From contig RDEW01000019.1 of the NCBI GenBank assembly GCA_011109175.1, forward strand, positions 372,413 to 436,412: a stretch of DNA of 64,000 bases, written 5' to 3'. The stretch comes from Dicyema japonicum. Lineage: Eukaryota; Dicyemida; Rhombozoa; Dicyemidae. The position numbers and the translations under genes are program-made. Below the pieces are notes generated by a model. That model made no database searches, was not told the DNA's origin, and saw only the letters and a program-made list of their open reading frames with translations. Below, one piece after another: positions 45,250 through 57,740 of the stretch; positions within the stretch are counted from its first letter, which is position 1; each line of letters begins with the position of its first letter.

Positions 45250-45560
45250 GAACGTTATATTAACTAAGGTCACGTTTGTGCCACACGTTTCGAGATTTGC
45301 TTTACTAGGCATCTTCATCGCCCTCTGTTTTGCGCATCTGTCCTTAGATCTTCTAGGTCTTCTGCACATTTAAGTATTCTTCCAATTCCATTAAGATCCT
45401 TGTTCAGAGCTACGGGTAGAGTGACTATGGGTCTTCTTCTAAAAGGTGGTTTGCTCTCATTGTTAAAGTAATTGTCCATAATTATATTCGTAGGGGAGTT
45501 TATGTCTATTCTACCCTTTCATAACAATCAATTAATTCGTCAACAACGTCATCTCCTAAC
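45250..45560 (-). mobile_element. GDSLSP-type LINE C-terminal fragment
   Basis: Minus strand reads NYFNNESKPPFRRRPIVTLP and then ILKCAEDLEDLRTDAQNRG, parallel to RRRPSTTML...LKTADNLDTMRALAKNRG at 25.95 kb. Only the last roughly 100 codons are present. Confidence 0.65.
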
Positions 45561-45790
45561 GAAAACTAAACTTTGTAAAAACACTATTGGACACTAGAAA
45601 TGACTGTTTCAACTGAACAACGTTAAGTGAACTCTAATTCATACAATCGACAACAAGATGGACTTGCTTCATGGGAGACAAACCTGTCAATTAAGAATCT
45701 AGAGAAGATCAATGTCTTTCAAGCAAAAGTTACTAATACTCCACATAGGTTTACAACTCCTTTTGAAGCCCTTTGAAGAGAAATCTCGTA
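45545..45790 (+). mobile_element. Jockey-like LINE fragment
   Basis: Starts with the same bases as the 44,645 copy (GAAAACTAAACTTTGTAAAA). ASWETNLSIKNLEKINVFQA and VTNTPHRFTTPFEAL then correspond to the post-RT region. Confidence 0.6.
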
Positions 45791-46019
45791 ATACTTCAAA
45801 TATAGGCATTTTCCTCGTCGAAAATACATTTTTAGAGAGTTTCTTATGCTGAAATACGTCAAGTGGTCTAATGTTTCATGCTAGGTTAAATTGTTACAAA
45901 TTTAATTTAATTTTTCTTGAGATAATCTCACTAGACGCATTTGTTAAATTTTTTTTTTTTAATAATAATTTTATTATAAGGAAAAAGGAAAAAGAATAGT
46001 TAATTTTAATTTTAATTCA

Positions 46020-46660
46020 GCTGTTGGAGATGCACAAGCTATTCCCACGGACAACAGCCAAAGAGAGCCTCTCCTTGAGCCATCTCGTCTCACGAAGATC
46101 ACCAGTTTTGTCAGTTAGTAGTTTTCCCAAATGGTTCAGGAACTTCAGCGTTTTAGGGCCAAAGTTCCCCGAAGTTTCAATCGCGACAGGTGCGAAAATG
46201 TACCTGTCGCTGATATACGCGAATATTTAGCATTTTTTACTTCCTCTGCTTGAGAAGAAGGTCTACCCGGTGAATTATTTTTTTGCTTGGGGCGAAAGAG
46301 CAGACACAGGTCACATCCCATACAAGGTTTCGCCCTCGCTCAAAAGAAAGGAGGTCATGTCGTCAGGGCGTCTTCCGTTGTCAAATAGACCAGTCGGTTC
46401 GATCGGCAACGGAATCCAGCCGATTCTAATGCCCTCTTAATGATGCCGTTCATTGCCGAATGTTAGAAGATCTGCCAATTCCGCTCCGGCATGAGAGGAG
46501 GTGGAGACCAGTTCGTCCGATAGACAGCCACATTTGCACTTCGATTTGGTGCAAACAGGCAATCCGAGGTGTAGACATACAGCTGTACGAAGTGAGTCAT
46601 CATCCAACAATCCACCAACTTCTTGACATGGGTAAACCCCAAGCCAAGATCCATCAACCG
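46020..46660 (-). mobile_element. R2-superfamily LINE, endonuclease and tail
   Basis: Minus strand: DDDSLRTAVCLHLGLPVCTK and SKCKCG (zinc motif), IEPTGLFDNGRRPDDMTSFL with RPD retained (46,330-46,390), LYGM for the VWD segment, then the tail FAPVAIETSGNFGPKTLKFL, WLKERLSLAVVRGNS (46,025-46,210). Several frame changes; the RT is missing. Confidence 0.75.
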
Positions 46661-46749
46661 CCTCCCTCTTTTGTTAAATTAATTTATTGATAAAAAAATT
46701 AAAATTTATGAATATATTTATGAATTATTAAAATTTAATTCTCCAATTC

Positions 46750-49030
46750 TTGACTATTACCCTATTGTTTATTCAGTGGATGTTATTTGAAGAGTCATTG
46801 TCTAATTGTGCCTGCAACATCAGCAATTTGAGAAAGTTCGGAATTTCTTGTTCTGTCTGTGGAGGCTATTTTCACCTCGGATGTTTGAAGCTCTCTAGAC
46901 TCCATCCGCGCCTTTGGGATAAGGCACTGCCGCTCGTGCCTTGGAGTTGGCTGGGGTTTCCTAATGGTCACGCGAGTACATACACCTCGGGAGAAGACCT
47001 TTCCGAATTGGATCCAGATTCGCTACTCAAACTGCACGTCCCAGAAAAAACACAGATGATAGCGGGAGAAGAATTAGTTAATAATCCTGTACTCCTCACG
47101 AGATACCACAGAATGGACCAGCATCTATCCAATATTTCTATGGATGGCCTACCCACATTGTGTGGAAAAGAATCTCTAAAACCATAATGACGGCTGCCGA
47201 AGAAACAGTGGGATTCGCGAAAATACTATGATGGAAGATATAAAGGAGCATATAACTCGACAGTCAATGAATTGTCTATCCGTCAACGAGATATAAGACA
47301 TAAGACATTAAAGACATTAAATTGAACAAAAATTTGAATTAAAAAAATTGCGGAGTACAATCCAACACGAAATTCAATAAAATGTGCTCCGATCATAGTC
47401 GGATTTTTGGACCAACCAATATTGGAAGTGGAAAGATTACAATCTGGTGCAAAAATGTTTATGGATGTGAGTTTACTCAAGCGCGGGTCCGCTAAAACCA
47501 ATTTAAAATTCAAGATGAGTTCGGTCACTTTGTATTGGACGCCAACCGTTCTGCTGGACTTATAGCCCAACACTTTAGCAAGGAGTTCAATCAAGAGGAT
47601 ACTTTACCCCTCAAGCAATTCGAAGGACAGCCTCGCTCACTTAATAATGTGTTTACGGATTCCGAGATTCGCGAGCACTCCTTCGCCTGAATAACAACAG
47701 AGCAGCTGGCTATGAGAATATTTGTCGAGAGTTGTTAAAATACGCACGAACGTAACTAGCAGAAAAGATAACTTTTATATTCAACGAGATATTCAGGACT
47801 CATTGTTCAATTGACATCGCGATGGGAGTTCTACTTCTTTTACAAAAACCTGGCAGGTCTTCAGGTCCAATTGAAAATCATGCGATCGTGCTTTTGACCA
47901 CTTTGCAAAAAACACTGTAGCTTACAACATTGAATCGAATATCAAATTCAGTTGACCAATACTTGTCACCAAGTCAAAGCGGATTCAGACCAGAAAAATC
48001 AAATGCTGATATAGTATGGAGTCATCGGTGGCTTACGGGAATATGTTTGAGTTACAGAAAAATAATGTATATTCTGGGAGTCGACTTATCGAAAGCATTC
48101 GACTGTGTCTGCCGAGATAAACTATTGCAAGTTTTCAAAGACATAATTGATGAGGACTGTTCCAGGATTGTGCGTTTTTTGCTGGCTGACACGAGCCTCA
48201 TGGTGAAAGTGGGGAAGGGCTATTCAGAAAAATTCACGACCGTGATTGGTACTCCGCAAGGGGACTCGCTTTCGCCTTTTCTCTTTGCAATCTATTTGGA
48301 ATCTGCTTTGAGAGACGTTAGAAAAGAATTGGGTCACTTAAATAATCATTTTATGGAATTAATCGATGCTGACGACATCGATTTTGTAATCTGATGATGT
48401 GAAGGTACTAAGAACTGTAGTAAATAAAGCCACAACAGTTCTGGAGAAGTTGTCTTTGAAGATCAATTCAGAAAAAAACGGAGTTAACTTCGGTCAGCGG
48501 TTACCGACACGGATTGATGAGAAATGGAGGTTTACTAAAAGGCTCGGTCGTTTTTGGGTGATGCTGGGTACATTGTTCGCAGAAAGATGTTGGCATCGTG
48601 TGCATTGAAAAAGATGTGGAGTATTTGGACTCGCAGAAAACTAATTTCCTTAAGTCTTGCGATGCGCTTATATAACGCTTTCATACAACCAGTCCTATTA
48701 TATAACTCGGAAACATGGGGAACATCAAAAACGAACCTTAACAGATTCTCTACAAATTATGTAAATGCAAACTGATAAGCAGAGAAGTAATTACCTCACG
48801 CTGGCGACTTTTCGGACATGATCTGAGAATGGACGAAGTGATTCCTTGCAATCATGGAAGATTACTATTCAAATCACGGAAATGGCCAAGATGTACTCTT
48901 CCCTCTTGCCTGAATACCGATTACGCACTAATTGGCGGTCAACTCAAAACTGGAGACGATCTTGAAGATATTCGTAAACGCACGAGGAACAGAGCTAGAT
49001 GAAGAGGGCTGACTGGGAGGATAGTCGAGT
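46750..49030 (+). mobile_element. GDSLSP-type LINE with PHD-like zinc finger, longest copy
   Basis: Frame 46,750-47,187 holds a CxC...CxxC...HxxC motif (NCACNISNLRKFGISCSVC, GGYFHLGCLKLSRLHP) like the PHD fingers in some LINE ORF1 proteins. RT upstream block NRAAGYENICRELLKYA and LLQKPGRSSGPIEN; frame 47,930-48,394 has motif A LGVDLSKAFDCVCRDKLL, motif B GTPQGDSLSPFLFAIYLESA and motif C position DADDIDFV. Then RRKMLASCALKKMWSIWTRR, LYNAFIQPVLLYNSETWG, LFGHDLRMDEVIPCNHG and QLKTGDDLEDIR by 49,005. Shifts in at least five places. Catalytic DD is retained in motif C. Confidence 0.8.
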
Positions 49031-49544
49031 GTACGGCACGAGCGAAACCCTAGGCATTTTACGTGCTTATGACAACGCGGCATTTTCCCCTACCCGTTAG
49101 AGGGAAAATTCAGGAACGTGCGTACACACGACCTCATATCTGTAAAGGAGCTAATTCCGGAACATGCTAGCATAAGACGATAATGTTAAATTCCTTTTTA
49201 TTCCTCTTAAAATTTTAATTAAAATTAAATAAACGCTTTTCTATACTTCCGAGCTGCTGGTACATTCAGGTCTTGTCCCTCCAGCATGGATTTTATGTTG
49301 TTGTACTCTTCAGTAGATTTTATGGCAACTTTATTAGGCATCAGGACAACGTGATTAGTGGGTTAGTTTTTTTGATTTTATTGTCAAAAATTATGTTATG
49401 CCAACAAAAATTGATGTAAATTTTTTATAATAATAATTACCTAAAATTATCCAAAACTCTTCCCTACGCTACCCTTCTGAACATGTTCCACTAGACCATC
49501 AGGAAATACTTGAATTGATCTCCAACCTTACACACACACGAAGA
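49031..49544. other. LINE flank, no recognised gene
   Basis: 3' flank of the GDSLSP LINE and 5' flank of the RLE LINE; AT-rich centre. Confidence 0.4.
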
Positions 49545-51903
49545 CTCCTGATTAGGATCCCCAAAGCTGCCCGTATATCTGTCGCGGACTGCCTATGTGA
49601 GTGTATTGAAAGGGCAGTTTCTTCGGACGACTCTGATGATTGGGTACGATTATTTTGATTTGCTCCATTCACATTATGCATACCCCATAGGAGGGGGAAA
49701 GAGAGAAATCACTTGCGTCATTAGTAAAGGAAATGTCTACACATTCTTCTCAAAGAACCTATTGGCAGACTCAGAATAGCTCACCTACAAATTTCAAAAC
49801 CATGAGAAGCCAACATCGACTATCTCGGACACTCAGAGATTAAGAAGCGCGATCCGTCGAAAACTTTCGGAAGGTGGTATCCGTGCTGCGGTGAGGATCC
49901 TTGCAGATCAACAATGTATAATTGAGCCGTCCGAACAGTCCTACGCATCACTTGTTGAGCGACACCCAAGTCTTCCCAACGACCACCGGGTTCCCCTTGC
50001 CCAGGACAATTACCCAATCTGCTTGTCTCTGAAGAGGACGTAAAAGATGGATCCTCTCTTTCGTCCCGAGTAGCAGTGGAGGACTAGATGGGCTCCGTCC
50101 GGGTCACATCAAAGATCTCATTGCTCATAACACGGGCAACTCTGGGGTCCGGCTCGTGTTGGCTATCACCAAACTAATGAACAGGATGCTATCAGGGACA
50201 CTACCAGAAACAATTCGACACGTAATGTTTCCGCAAAGTTAATCGCATTCGACAAGAAGGGAGGTGGAATACGCCCTATTGCAGTCGGAATGGTCTTCCG
50301 TCGGTTGGCATCAAAGCTTGTATGCAGAGCAATCCTACCTACGCTGATAACACAGCTGCAACCAACCCAAATAGGGGTCGGCACACCGGGGGGTTGTGAA
50401 GCGGCAGTTCATGCTGTCCGAACATTCACCGAAAAGAACGTGAACATTCCTCACGTAATCGTCAAAATTGACATTAAAAATGCCTTCAACTCGATACGAC
50501 GTGATACAATTCTGGAGGATTGCTTCACATACTACCCATCAGTGTACAGCTATATTCATAGTTCGTACGGAAAACCATCCAGTCTGGTACATGGCCAATA
50601 TTACATTCCATCGTCTTCTGGAGTCCAACAAGGAGACCCACTGGGGCCCGCCTTGTTCAGCCTGGGAATTGCCCGTATCACAGGATACTGCTCCACTCCT
50701 CTGAGAGTATGGTATTTGGATGATTGCACCATGGGCGGCCATCCGAAGGATGTACTAGATTGTTTGAAAAGTCTGATAGTACAATTTGAATCCCCATGCC
50801 TAACTCTAAACACCAATAAGTGTGAAGTAACCAATTTTGGATTTCCACAGTCTGAATGGGATCTGATCCTTGGTATGTTTAGAGAGATCATTCAGAAAGC
50901 CACAGAAACCAAATCAGAACAACTGGAAATACTTGGATGCCCTCTTACTGATGCTGGAATCAGTAACACTCTAAGAACAAAAGAACATCAACTAAAAACA
51001 ACATTCAGACGTCTGGAGATGCTGGACGCACAGACCTCCCTATTCCTCCTGAGAAACGCCTTATCAGCACAGAAACTGAACTACGTTCTTCGGGGGGCAC
51101 CGTGCTACTTGAAAATGCAACATCTCGATGCTATCGATTCTCTCTTCCTGAGTACTATTGAACGTATCACAAATGTGAAATTTGACGAACAAGGGTGGGA
51201 CCAAGTGACCCTACCCGTTAGCCTGGGCGGACTGGGAATCCCTTCAACGAAAGATCGGGCTTGCCCTGCTTATCTATCCTCTTTGGGCTCTAGCCGACTG
51301 CTGGTCAGGAAGATTCTCCAACTCCAAACAGAATCAGCTGAAATCACAGAGATGGAGGATTTGAAGAGGATGATGCCTGAGCAGAAAGATCGTTACAGGA
51401 CCATCTGTGAGGATAAATATGAGAGGCTTCTGAACCAATCAAACCAACACAGACGTGCCTGTCTAGTCACTGGAAGATGCGAATCGAGTGGCGCATTGAT
51501 CAATGCACTCCCAGTTGGCAGTGTCGGGACCCACCTTGATGACGATACTGTCCGCATCGGCATCTCCACCAGACTTGGACTGGAGATTTGCCGGACTCAC
51601 AAATGCCGATGTGGCGCAACCGTCGATTGTTATGGACTCCAAGCCCTCTCTTGTCGAAGGAGTGCAGGACGATTCCCAAGACACAAGGCGATCAACGGAA
51701 TTGTCAAGCGAGCTCTGAATTCTGCGGGATACCCAGCCATACTAGAACCAGTTGGTCTGGACAGAGGAGACGGAAAACGTCCCGACGAGATCACAATTTT
51801 CCAATTCGAAGAGGGGAAACCATTGGTCTGGGACGCTACTTGTGTCGACACGCTTTGCCCGTCCAACATTGTCAGGAGCGCGGTAGACACACTGCTGAAA
51901 TAA
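49545..51903 (+). mobile_element. R2-superfamily LINE with a 537-codon uninterrupted RT-endonuclease frame
   Basis: The N-terminal part (49,550-50,290) is broken by stops but spells IPKAARISVADCLCECIERA and DWVRLF. The open frame 50,290-51,903 then runs through RT motif A IVKIDIKNAFNSIRRD (about residues 57-72), motif B GVQQGDPLGPALF (111-123), motif C WYLDD (141-145), thumb VTLPVSLGGLGI, zinc motif CRCGATVDC...LSC (439-455), RH at 464-465, and the restriction-like endonuclease KRPDE (496-500) with VWDAT (513-517). All catalytic residues expected for RT and RLE are present. The C-terminal tail seen at 20.64-20.84 kb is missing: sequence after 51,903 is unrelated. The youngest-looking RLE copy here, but not autonomous as it stands. 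Confidence 0.9.
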
Positions 51904-52165
51904 TACATTTTTATAGCTAAAAACATTTATATAAGGATTTAGGACGCGTACTGCCATGTGGTGTCAAAATTTCTATTTTTTCTCTCTGTGAAGGTTGAAA
52001 CTGGAAAAGTACGCGGTCCTACTAAATTTTTTGTTTTTCAGCGCTCACGGAGAACTCATGATCGTGTAAAATCAGATTCCCTAGACGACTCAAGAATTCC
52101 AACTTCGCAAAGACAAGGGAACCAGACGTCTCAACGGCGAGTGGAACAATCAAAAAAAAGTTGAC
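51904..52165 (-). mobile_element. RLE-LINE C-terminal tail fragment, opposite strand
   Basis: From 52,040 to 52,160 the minus strand reads FVPLAVETSGSL and LEFLSRLGNLI, equal to the tail at 13.1-13.25 kb. The segment 51,943-51,970 resembles the SINE-like head (GCGTACTGCCATGTGGTG). Confidence 0.6.
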
Positions 52166-52483
52166 TTAAAAATTATAAGTTAATTTAAATTTTATTTGTT
52201 AAATCAGAAATTAGATAATATTTTTCATTATTGGGTAGGAAATTTCTATCGTTAAAATTTTGTGACCTCTCCACTTTACAGGATGTTGCTAGTTATTCAA
52301 ATACAATAATCAAACTGAGAAATTACTATTTTAGTAATTTTTGAAAAAAAACATTATTACAAACAAGGCAATCAAAAGTAATTTTTGGATATTAATTAAC
52401 AATTGAAAGAAATTCTTAGAATCGGAAATTTTCGACGTTACGACAACAATAAACGACAATTATTTTCACGTTTCATTAAAAAA

Positions 52484-52620
52484 AATATTCCAAAGACCAA
52501 GGGTAACCAAACTAACTAACCCCTTGATCATGACTCGTTCCAGAACTTGTCTCCAGATAACGACATTGTGAGAGAGAGGCATTGTTTCCTAATAAAGACC
52601 ACAGACGTTAGATGTTTCCC
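52484..52620 (-). mobile_element. LINE 3'-end repeat, truncated
   Basis: CCAAAGACCAAGGGTAACC, then CTTGATCATGACTCGTTCC; third copy of the 15.2 and 39.2 kb repeat. Confidence 0.6.
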
Positions 52621-54089
52621 TCGATTGCAGGAACTGATATGTTTTTTTACCTTATTTCTGTCAATCTCAGTCATCCAAGATATAAATAAATAAACAAGTC
52701 TAAAAATGCTGTCAAAAAACCATATCTTTCAAGAAAAACCCATCTCTTCAAGATTCAAGTTTATATAAAATTTCGATGTAGCACAGAAGGAGATTTTTGC
52801 CAGTTCTTTATCACTATCTAATATCTACTTTTTGTATTATTTTCGTTTTTTATGCGATATAAATCTTGGGAGATATTTATTTTTGTTAGTTAATTTTATT
52901 TTAGCTTCCTGCGCTGTCAATTTGTTTATAGATCTTGATTACTGGTATCAAGGATCAACCAATTTAAATTAATCATAAAATATGAGTATCGATCTTTTTC
53001 CTAACTTGGCTACTTGTGAAGTTGTCAAAGTTGAACATTAAATCCAAAAGTCAGAATTAAACTATTTAAAATTGATTGGCTGTATTAATTTATTCATATT
53101 CGTTTTGAGCCATTCCTTAGATCTCTAACTGCAATCTCTTGGTCACTATCACCAATCTGATCTTCACTCCAGCATAGTTGTTCTATGGGCACAATTCCGT
53201 CATCCTCAACTTGTTGTAGAGACTTTCGTTGTAGGAAATGAATGACCTCACTAACATCTCTCTTGAAAGTTCATCCATGTCGATGCTCCACTTTGATTTG
53301 GGAGTGTACTTTTGTCGTAAAAAGAGTCGACTGATACGATGAAACGACCATCTTTCTGTTCTTGTGCGAATCGGCATAGAAGGGTATCCGGCAGCAACTG
53401 ATTTCAATAGTTAGCGTTATCACCTAATTAGTTTGTTACTAGCACCTTTCTGACTGATTCCGGCATAGAAGGGTGTCCGGCAGCAACTGATTCCGAATAG
53501 AAGAGACGACATACAGACTCTTAGCAGAAACTAGACATTCCTGTTGTCCTTCCTCTCCTCGTATAGTGAACATCAGATTTTTAAGATCTCATAATTTTTT
53601 CTGGTTATTGGATTTGTGATTTTACTTTTGTCGTGAAAAATATGAATTTAAAAGTATACGACAAATAAATTAATTAATATTCGCACTTTCCGAGGAGCCA
53701 TATCAGATCGCTCCCCACAGACAGAACATACACTTTATTTTAAGCAAAGAACAGATATAATAGCTAATTGAGAAGGATCAATGAATACTCTTCACTTCTT
53801 TGTTTTCTTATTCTTGGGTGTATGTACTTTATAGACTATCCAGTTCAGCAGTGAATGTCGACTGATGACGGGGTCACTCGTCAAGCACTTTTAGCATCGT
53901 AGATGCGTGGAACCTTCCACCAGGTGAACATCATTGAGAATCGAATCCGTAACTGAGTCCATCCAGAAAGTACTTCAGGTAAATCATGTTCTGGTTAAAA
54001 TTTATCGAAATTTCTTGTATCAGTGAAGATTTAATCTAAAACTCACATGAATCATTACAATGGGAGTAAACTTTTCTTAAATTTTAAAG
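52621..54089. other. No confidently recognised gene
   Basis: Contains a minus frame 53,183-53,407 of unknown family and an 89-bp-period duplication: a 32-bp block starting CGGCATAGAAGGGTATCCGG at 53,372 and again at 53,461. The rest is AT-rich. Confidence 0.4.
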
Positions 54090-54790
54090 AAAACAGCTTA
54101 GGCATCAAATCCCTGAAACATCTGAAATATAAAAGAGAATATACGGATGTGTTTTAATCTTGTCAATATTATTTTTAGTAAATCCAAGAAGTTCAAAAGG
54201 TGAGGTTTACATACTGAAGACATGAAACTACGAACTCGTTAGCCACAAATCGAGGATAGTCAATGGGGCGACTCCTTTAAAGATCTTAATTCTGTTTGTA
54301 TATTAATAATGGATCTTTATCAACAAATGGGAGACTCTAGTGAGTAAATAAGATTACCTTTCACTTAGTAACTCAAATATAAGTACCCCAAAATCCTATA
54401 ATCTACAGCATTCATGTACTTTGTTGAGGATTATTTCAGTAGTTATATATTCATGAGTACCATAGATTGTTTATGTTTAAAGCCTTTAAAAAGTCTCTTA
54501 GCAAATCCAAAGTCATCCTAAAATAAGAGGAAATTAACCATTTTAATGTATCCCAGTGAGTCAATCATTAGGTTTTCAACTTCATGTATCTGTAGACGAT
54601 ACCATTAGTGTGCAGGTACCCAATGGTCATTATAACACTTCCCAAAAAAATCTGGTTGTCTCCTCTGAGAAATGCTTCCAAATTAAGTAAAAGAGTGACT
54701 TGTTTCGTAATATAACCATGGTTGTCCTCCCAAAGTGACCTCTACTAGTAAATAGACATATCTCAATCTCAGAATGTAGTTAATAATCTA
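54090..54790 (-). pseudogene. AGC-family protein kinase (PKG-like) pseudogene with microintrons
   Basis: Minus strand: YVYLLVEVTLGGQPW (hinge), TIGYLHTNGIVYRYMKLK (catalytic loop), NLMIDSLGYIKM, DDFGFAKRLFKGFKH (DFG), GTHEYITTEIILNKVHE (APE region), VLIFELLSE, PFVDKDPLLIYKQ, IDYPRFVANE and KNNIDKIKTHP with MFQGFDA. GT-AG introns at 54,518-54,538 (21 nt), 54,337-54,357 (21) and 54,122-54,144 (23) sit between these blocks. The proton-acceptor Asp of YRDLKPEN is Tyr here, and frames slip after YMKLK and near NAVDY. cGMP-dependent kinase is the best fit; PKA is the alternative. Upstream regulatory domains were not found. Confidence 0.8.
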
Positions 54791-56702
54791 AATGTAATGT
54801 AATAATAAATCACTTTATTTTTTTAATTTAAAATTAATTTTTTGGTTCAATAAATTTAAAATTATTATATGGGGATTATTACATAGCAATATTATGTCCT
54901 TTTCCTGTATAATATGCAGATCTTGGTGTAGTTTACTATATGACACTTTGATACAAATTTCGATGTCCTAGCTTGAACTTTTCCTTTATTATTATTAGTT
55001 CTATACGACTGAAATCCTCCTAATCCTAGAGTTTTAATATTTTCATGTCCTTTAGTCCACTCCAGCCAAACTGGTAAGATTCAATATTACTAAAGTAACG
55101 CCTGTCTCCGAAAAAGTACCTTTATTCAATTCCCTTATTGACTTTATTTGAGGATTCACCTCTTACAAACTTTCACCTAATAGTCACTTATTAATCCACC
55201 TTTCCACAGACCACTATGAAAAATGTGCCCCAATCTCCCATGTCTAACAATTACGCCTCCTTGTTTGTATGATTCCTACACTAAAATGACCATTGATCTG
55301 TTCCAGCACCAGAAATCATCGAGTTTCTCTTTTTGACACCCTTGAAAAAAGGACACTGACATATAATAAAAAATACCTCGACAGGAATTATAGCCGTGCA
55401 GAGGTTATGTTCTACTGTCCACTAATCATTTTGCTTTTGAAGACATTGATTCGTTACAAAGTCGAGTCCTCAATGCCTAACAATCTCATAAAACACTAAC
55501 ATTTGACTGTGGAAGTCATCGCACAGCTATATAGAATGGCCAGTTCATCGATCACACTTCCACTTCAAAAAACACAAGTCGTGTGCCCGATGAGTCCAAG
55601 ATTTCCAAAGTTTCACCTATTCAATTAATAAACTCAGTACCTTTTATTATGAAAAACTCAATGTCTGACTATCCCTCGCGAATTAACTCTAACGTCTTTA
55701 AAGAAGTGTTGCGAATACATAAGGGAATATCAGCGAGATAAAGCAACTTGGCCAGCATGAAGAACACGCTGCAACAAATTTACTATGCAAATATTTATCA
55801 AATTTTAATAAATATAATTTTATTTATTTTTAAATTTAAATTAATGGTGATTCTTCTAGGGACTCAGTTGAGAAACACTGCCGTAGAGCCAAGGGAGGTT
55901 TTTTGCTTGGGACTGAACATGCACGGACACTTATTACAAAATAGATTTAAAAAGATGTTAAAAATCCACGTATAACCTAAAGAGAAGTTTAGCGTGCTTG
56001 AACCCGGTATCAAAGTTTATCTGGCTGATCAGGCGGCTTATATGAGTGAGCAAGGGAGAGCCTAAATTGACAAGATGTCTACAGAAGATTTGGCTCGCGA
56101 TCATGAGGGGTAACTCCATTAGGAACTAAATGCCTGAAAGGTCATAATGGAGATGTCTAATAATTGAATGAGACACAGCAGATTCCTTAATGCCACCTAA
56201 GATGATGATAAAAATCACAAAAACCTAAAATGTAAAACGGCAGTTTCCTTGGTCCATTTTTATATGGAGTGCTTTCAACTATAATGTAGCTAAGAAATAC
56301 TCCAAAGTATGAGCCCGATCAATATCAGACAGAAAACCTGACGATGCCAATTTATTATTTTATTTGTTCTCTGATGGAGTCAAATTTTTGAATAAACAAA
56401 TACAGAGAAGACAGAATTCCCTTCCTATTTGGTTTTCATACAGTATTTAGCCTGAACGACTGCCATAAGGATCTAGCGAACCCAACTGCAAGCTGGACCC
56501 TTTTTAAACTGATGGAAGAATGACAAAAATCAACTTAATTTTATGGTCATTATAAGACTCATGAATTTTTGTCCGTATATATAAAACAGGAAGACCGATT
56601 ATTTGAATGAGGCTGCATCCTGAAGCTGAAAGCTATCAAAACAGCACCCCTCTCCACATTTGACCTGATTTAATACATTATGAGAATTTAATGGATCAAC
56701 AG
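54791..56702. other. No recognised gene
   Basis: Plus frames 55,293-55,499 and 55,748-55,975 show no known domain. It probably contains upstream flank of the kinase gene and undetected repeats. Confidence 0.4.
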
Positions 56703-56764
56703 TTGAAATAACGACCAAGGTTATACTGAAGCAGTGTCTTTTACTCTCCGTTATTATCTTAAAA

Positions 56765-57115
56765 TTGACTGAACAAGAGGACTCCCAAAGAACATATTTT
56801 AAGATTTTTTCTTTTGATGTTTTATCGTCTTCCAACTGTCTTAAGTACTCCTTGTGGAACTTTGATTTTCATTATTGGGATGTACCATGCGGTTACTTGA
56901 TTAAAGATTCTCTTTTTTCTAGTATCCACCAAACACTTCATCAGATCAACTTAACACAGGAGACGCCCAATAGTCGTGCGAGAGTCAAAAAGGACCCATC
57001 TTTTCATTTCAAAAAAAGACTATTCCGTTATTCATTATGTTTTGAATCTATAGTTTGTCGAAAGAATTTAGGGAGGCAGAATTGGACCAACAAAGACTTG
57101 CATTGGATCAAATAA
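56765..57115 (+). CDS. Unrecognised 116-codon frame, open only in copy B
   Basis: Begins MTEQEDSQRTYFKIFSFDVL and ends NLGRQNWTNKDLHWIK. In copy A the third codon is a stop and another stop follows near the end, so either it is under selection here or it is chance. The minus strand also has a plausible run (KEYLRQLEDDKTSKEKILKY), so the coding strand is undecided. Confidence 0.3.
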   Translation: MTEQEDSQRTYFKIFSFDVLSSSNCLKYSLWNFDFHYWDVPCGYLIKDSLFSSIHQTLHQINLTQETPNSRARVKKDPSFHFKKRLFRYSLCFESIVCRKNLGRQNWTNKDLHWIK

Positions 57116-57740
57116 TCAGTTTAACGATAAATAAACTAATGAAGAGTATCAGTTTATTAGCACCAATCACACGTTCCTTAAATCGATACTTTCTCAAGTT
57201 AAATGAGAACCTGGCAATTTGAACTTGAAGACTTTGAACATCCGACATTTTTTAGTTCAAAACTTATTGTATCTAAGTCTTCAGAGACCACAATTTAAGC
57301 GATGAGACCTTCACACGTCATGAGATACATATTCATATCCTGTTATTAAGTTAAGTCACCACCAATACACTTTCACAATGGAACTGTCATGCAAAAGCGT
57401 TGCAACCTGACAAATAGAAAGCAGTGTACCTTCCATTACTGTCCTTCTTATAGTCCATCTAATCGTTTCCCCCTCTGAGACAACTCCAAATCAATGTCTC
57501 CGTAGAATGATCCGTGGTTGTCAGGCAACATTGGTAAAAACTTAACTACCAGACTAAAAATCACCGAATTTAAATATGGAAGCAAATATAACAAAAACAT
57601 AAAAAACTAATCGTCATTTAACAAAAACTCCAGATTCTCAATACAATTTTCAAGGTCCCTTATATTATCATTATTATCGATGAGTTCAAGCGACAATGAC
57701 AACCTGAGAGGATCTTTTCACCAACTCATTTACTTCATTG

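Noticed and set aside
51463-51957. Several minus-strand and alternate-frame ORFs within the RLE LINE
   Set aside because: They are shadows of the 537-codon frame, which carries all the motifs.
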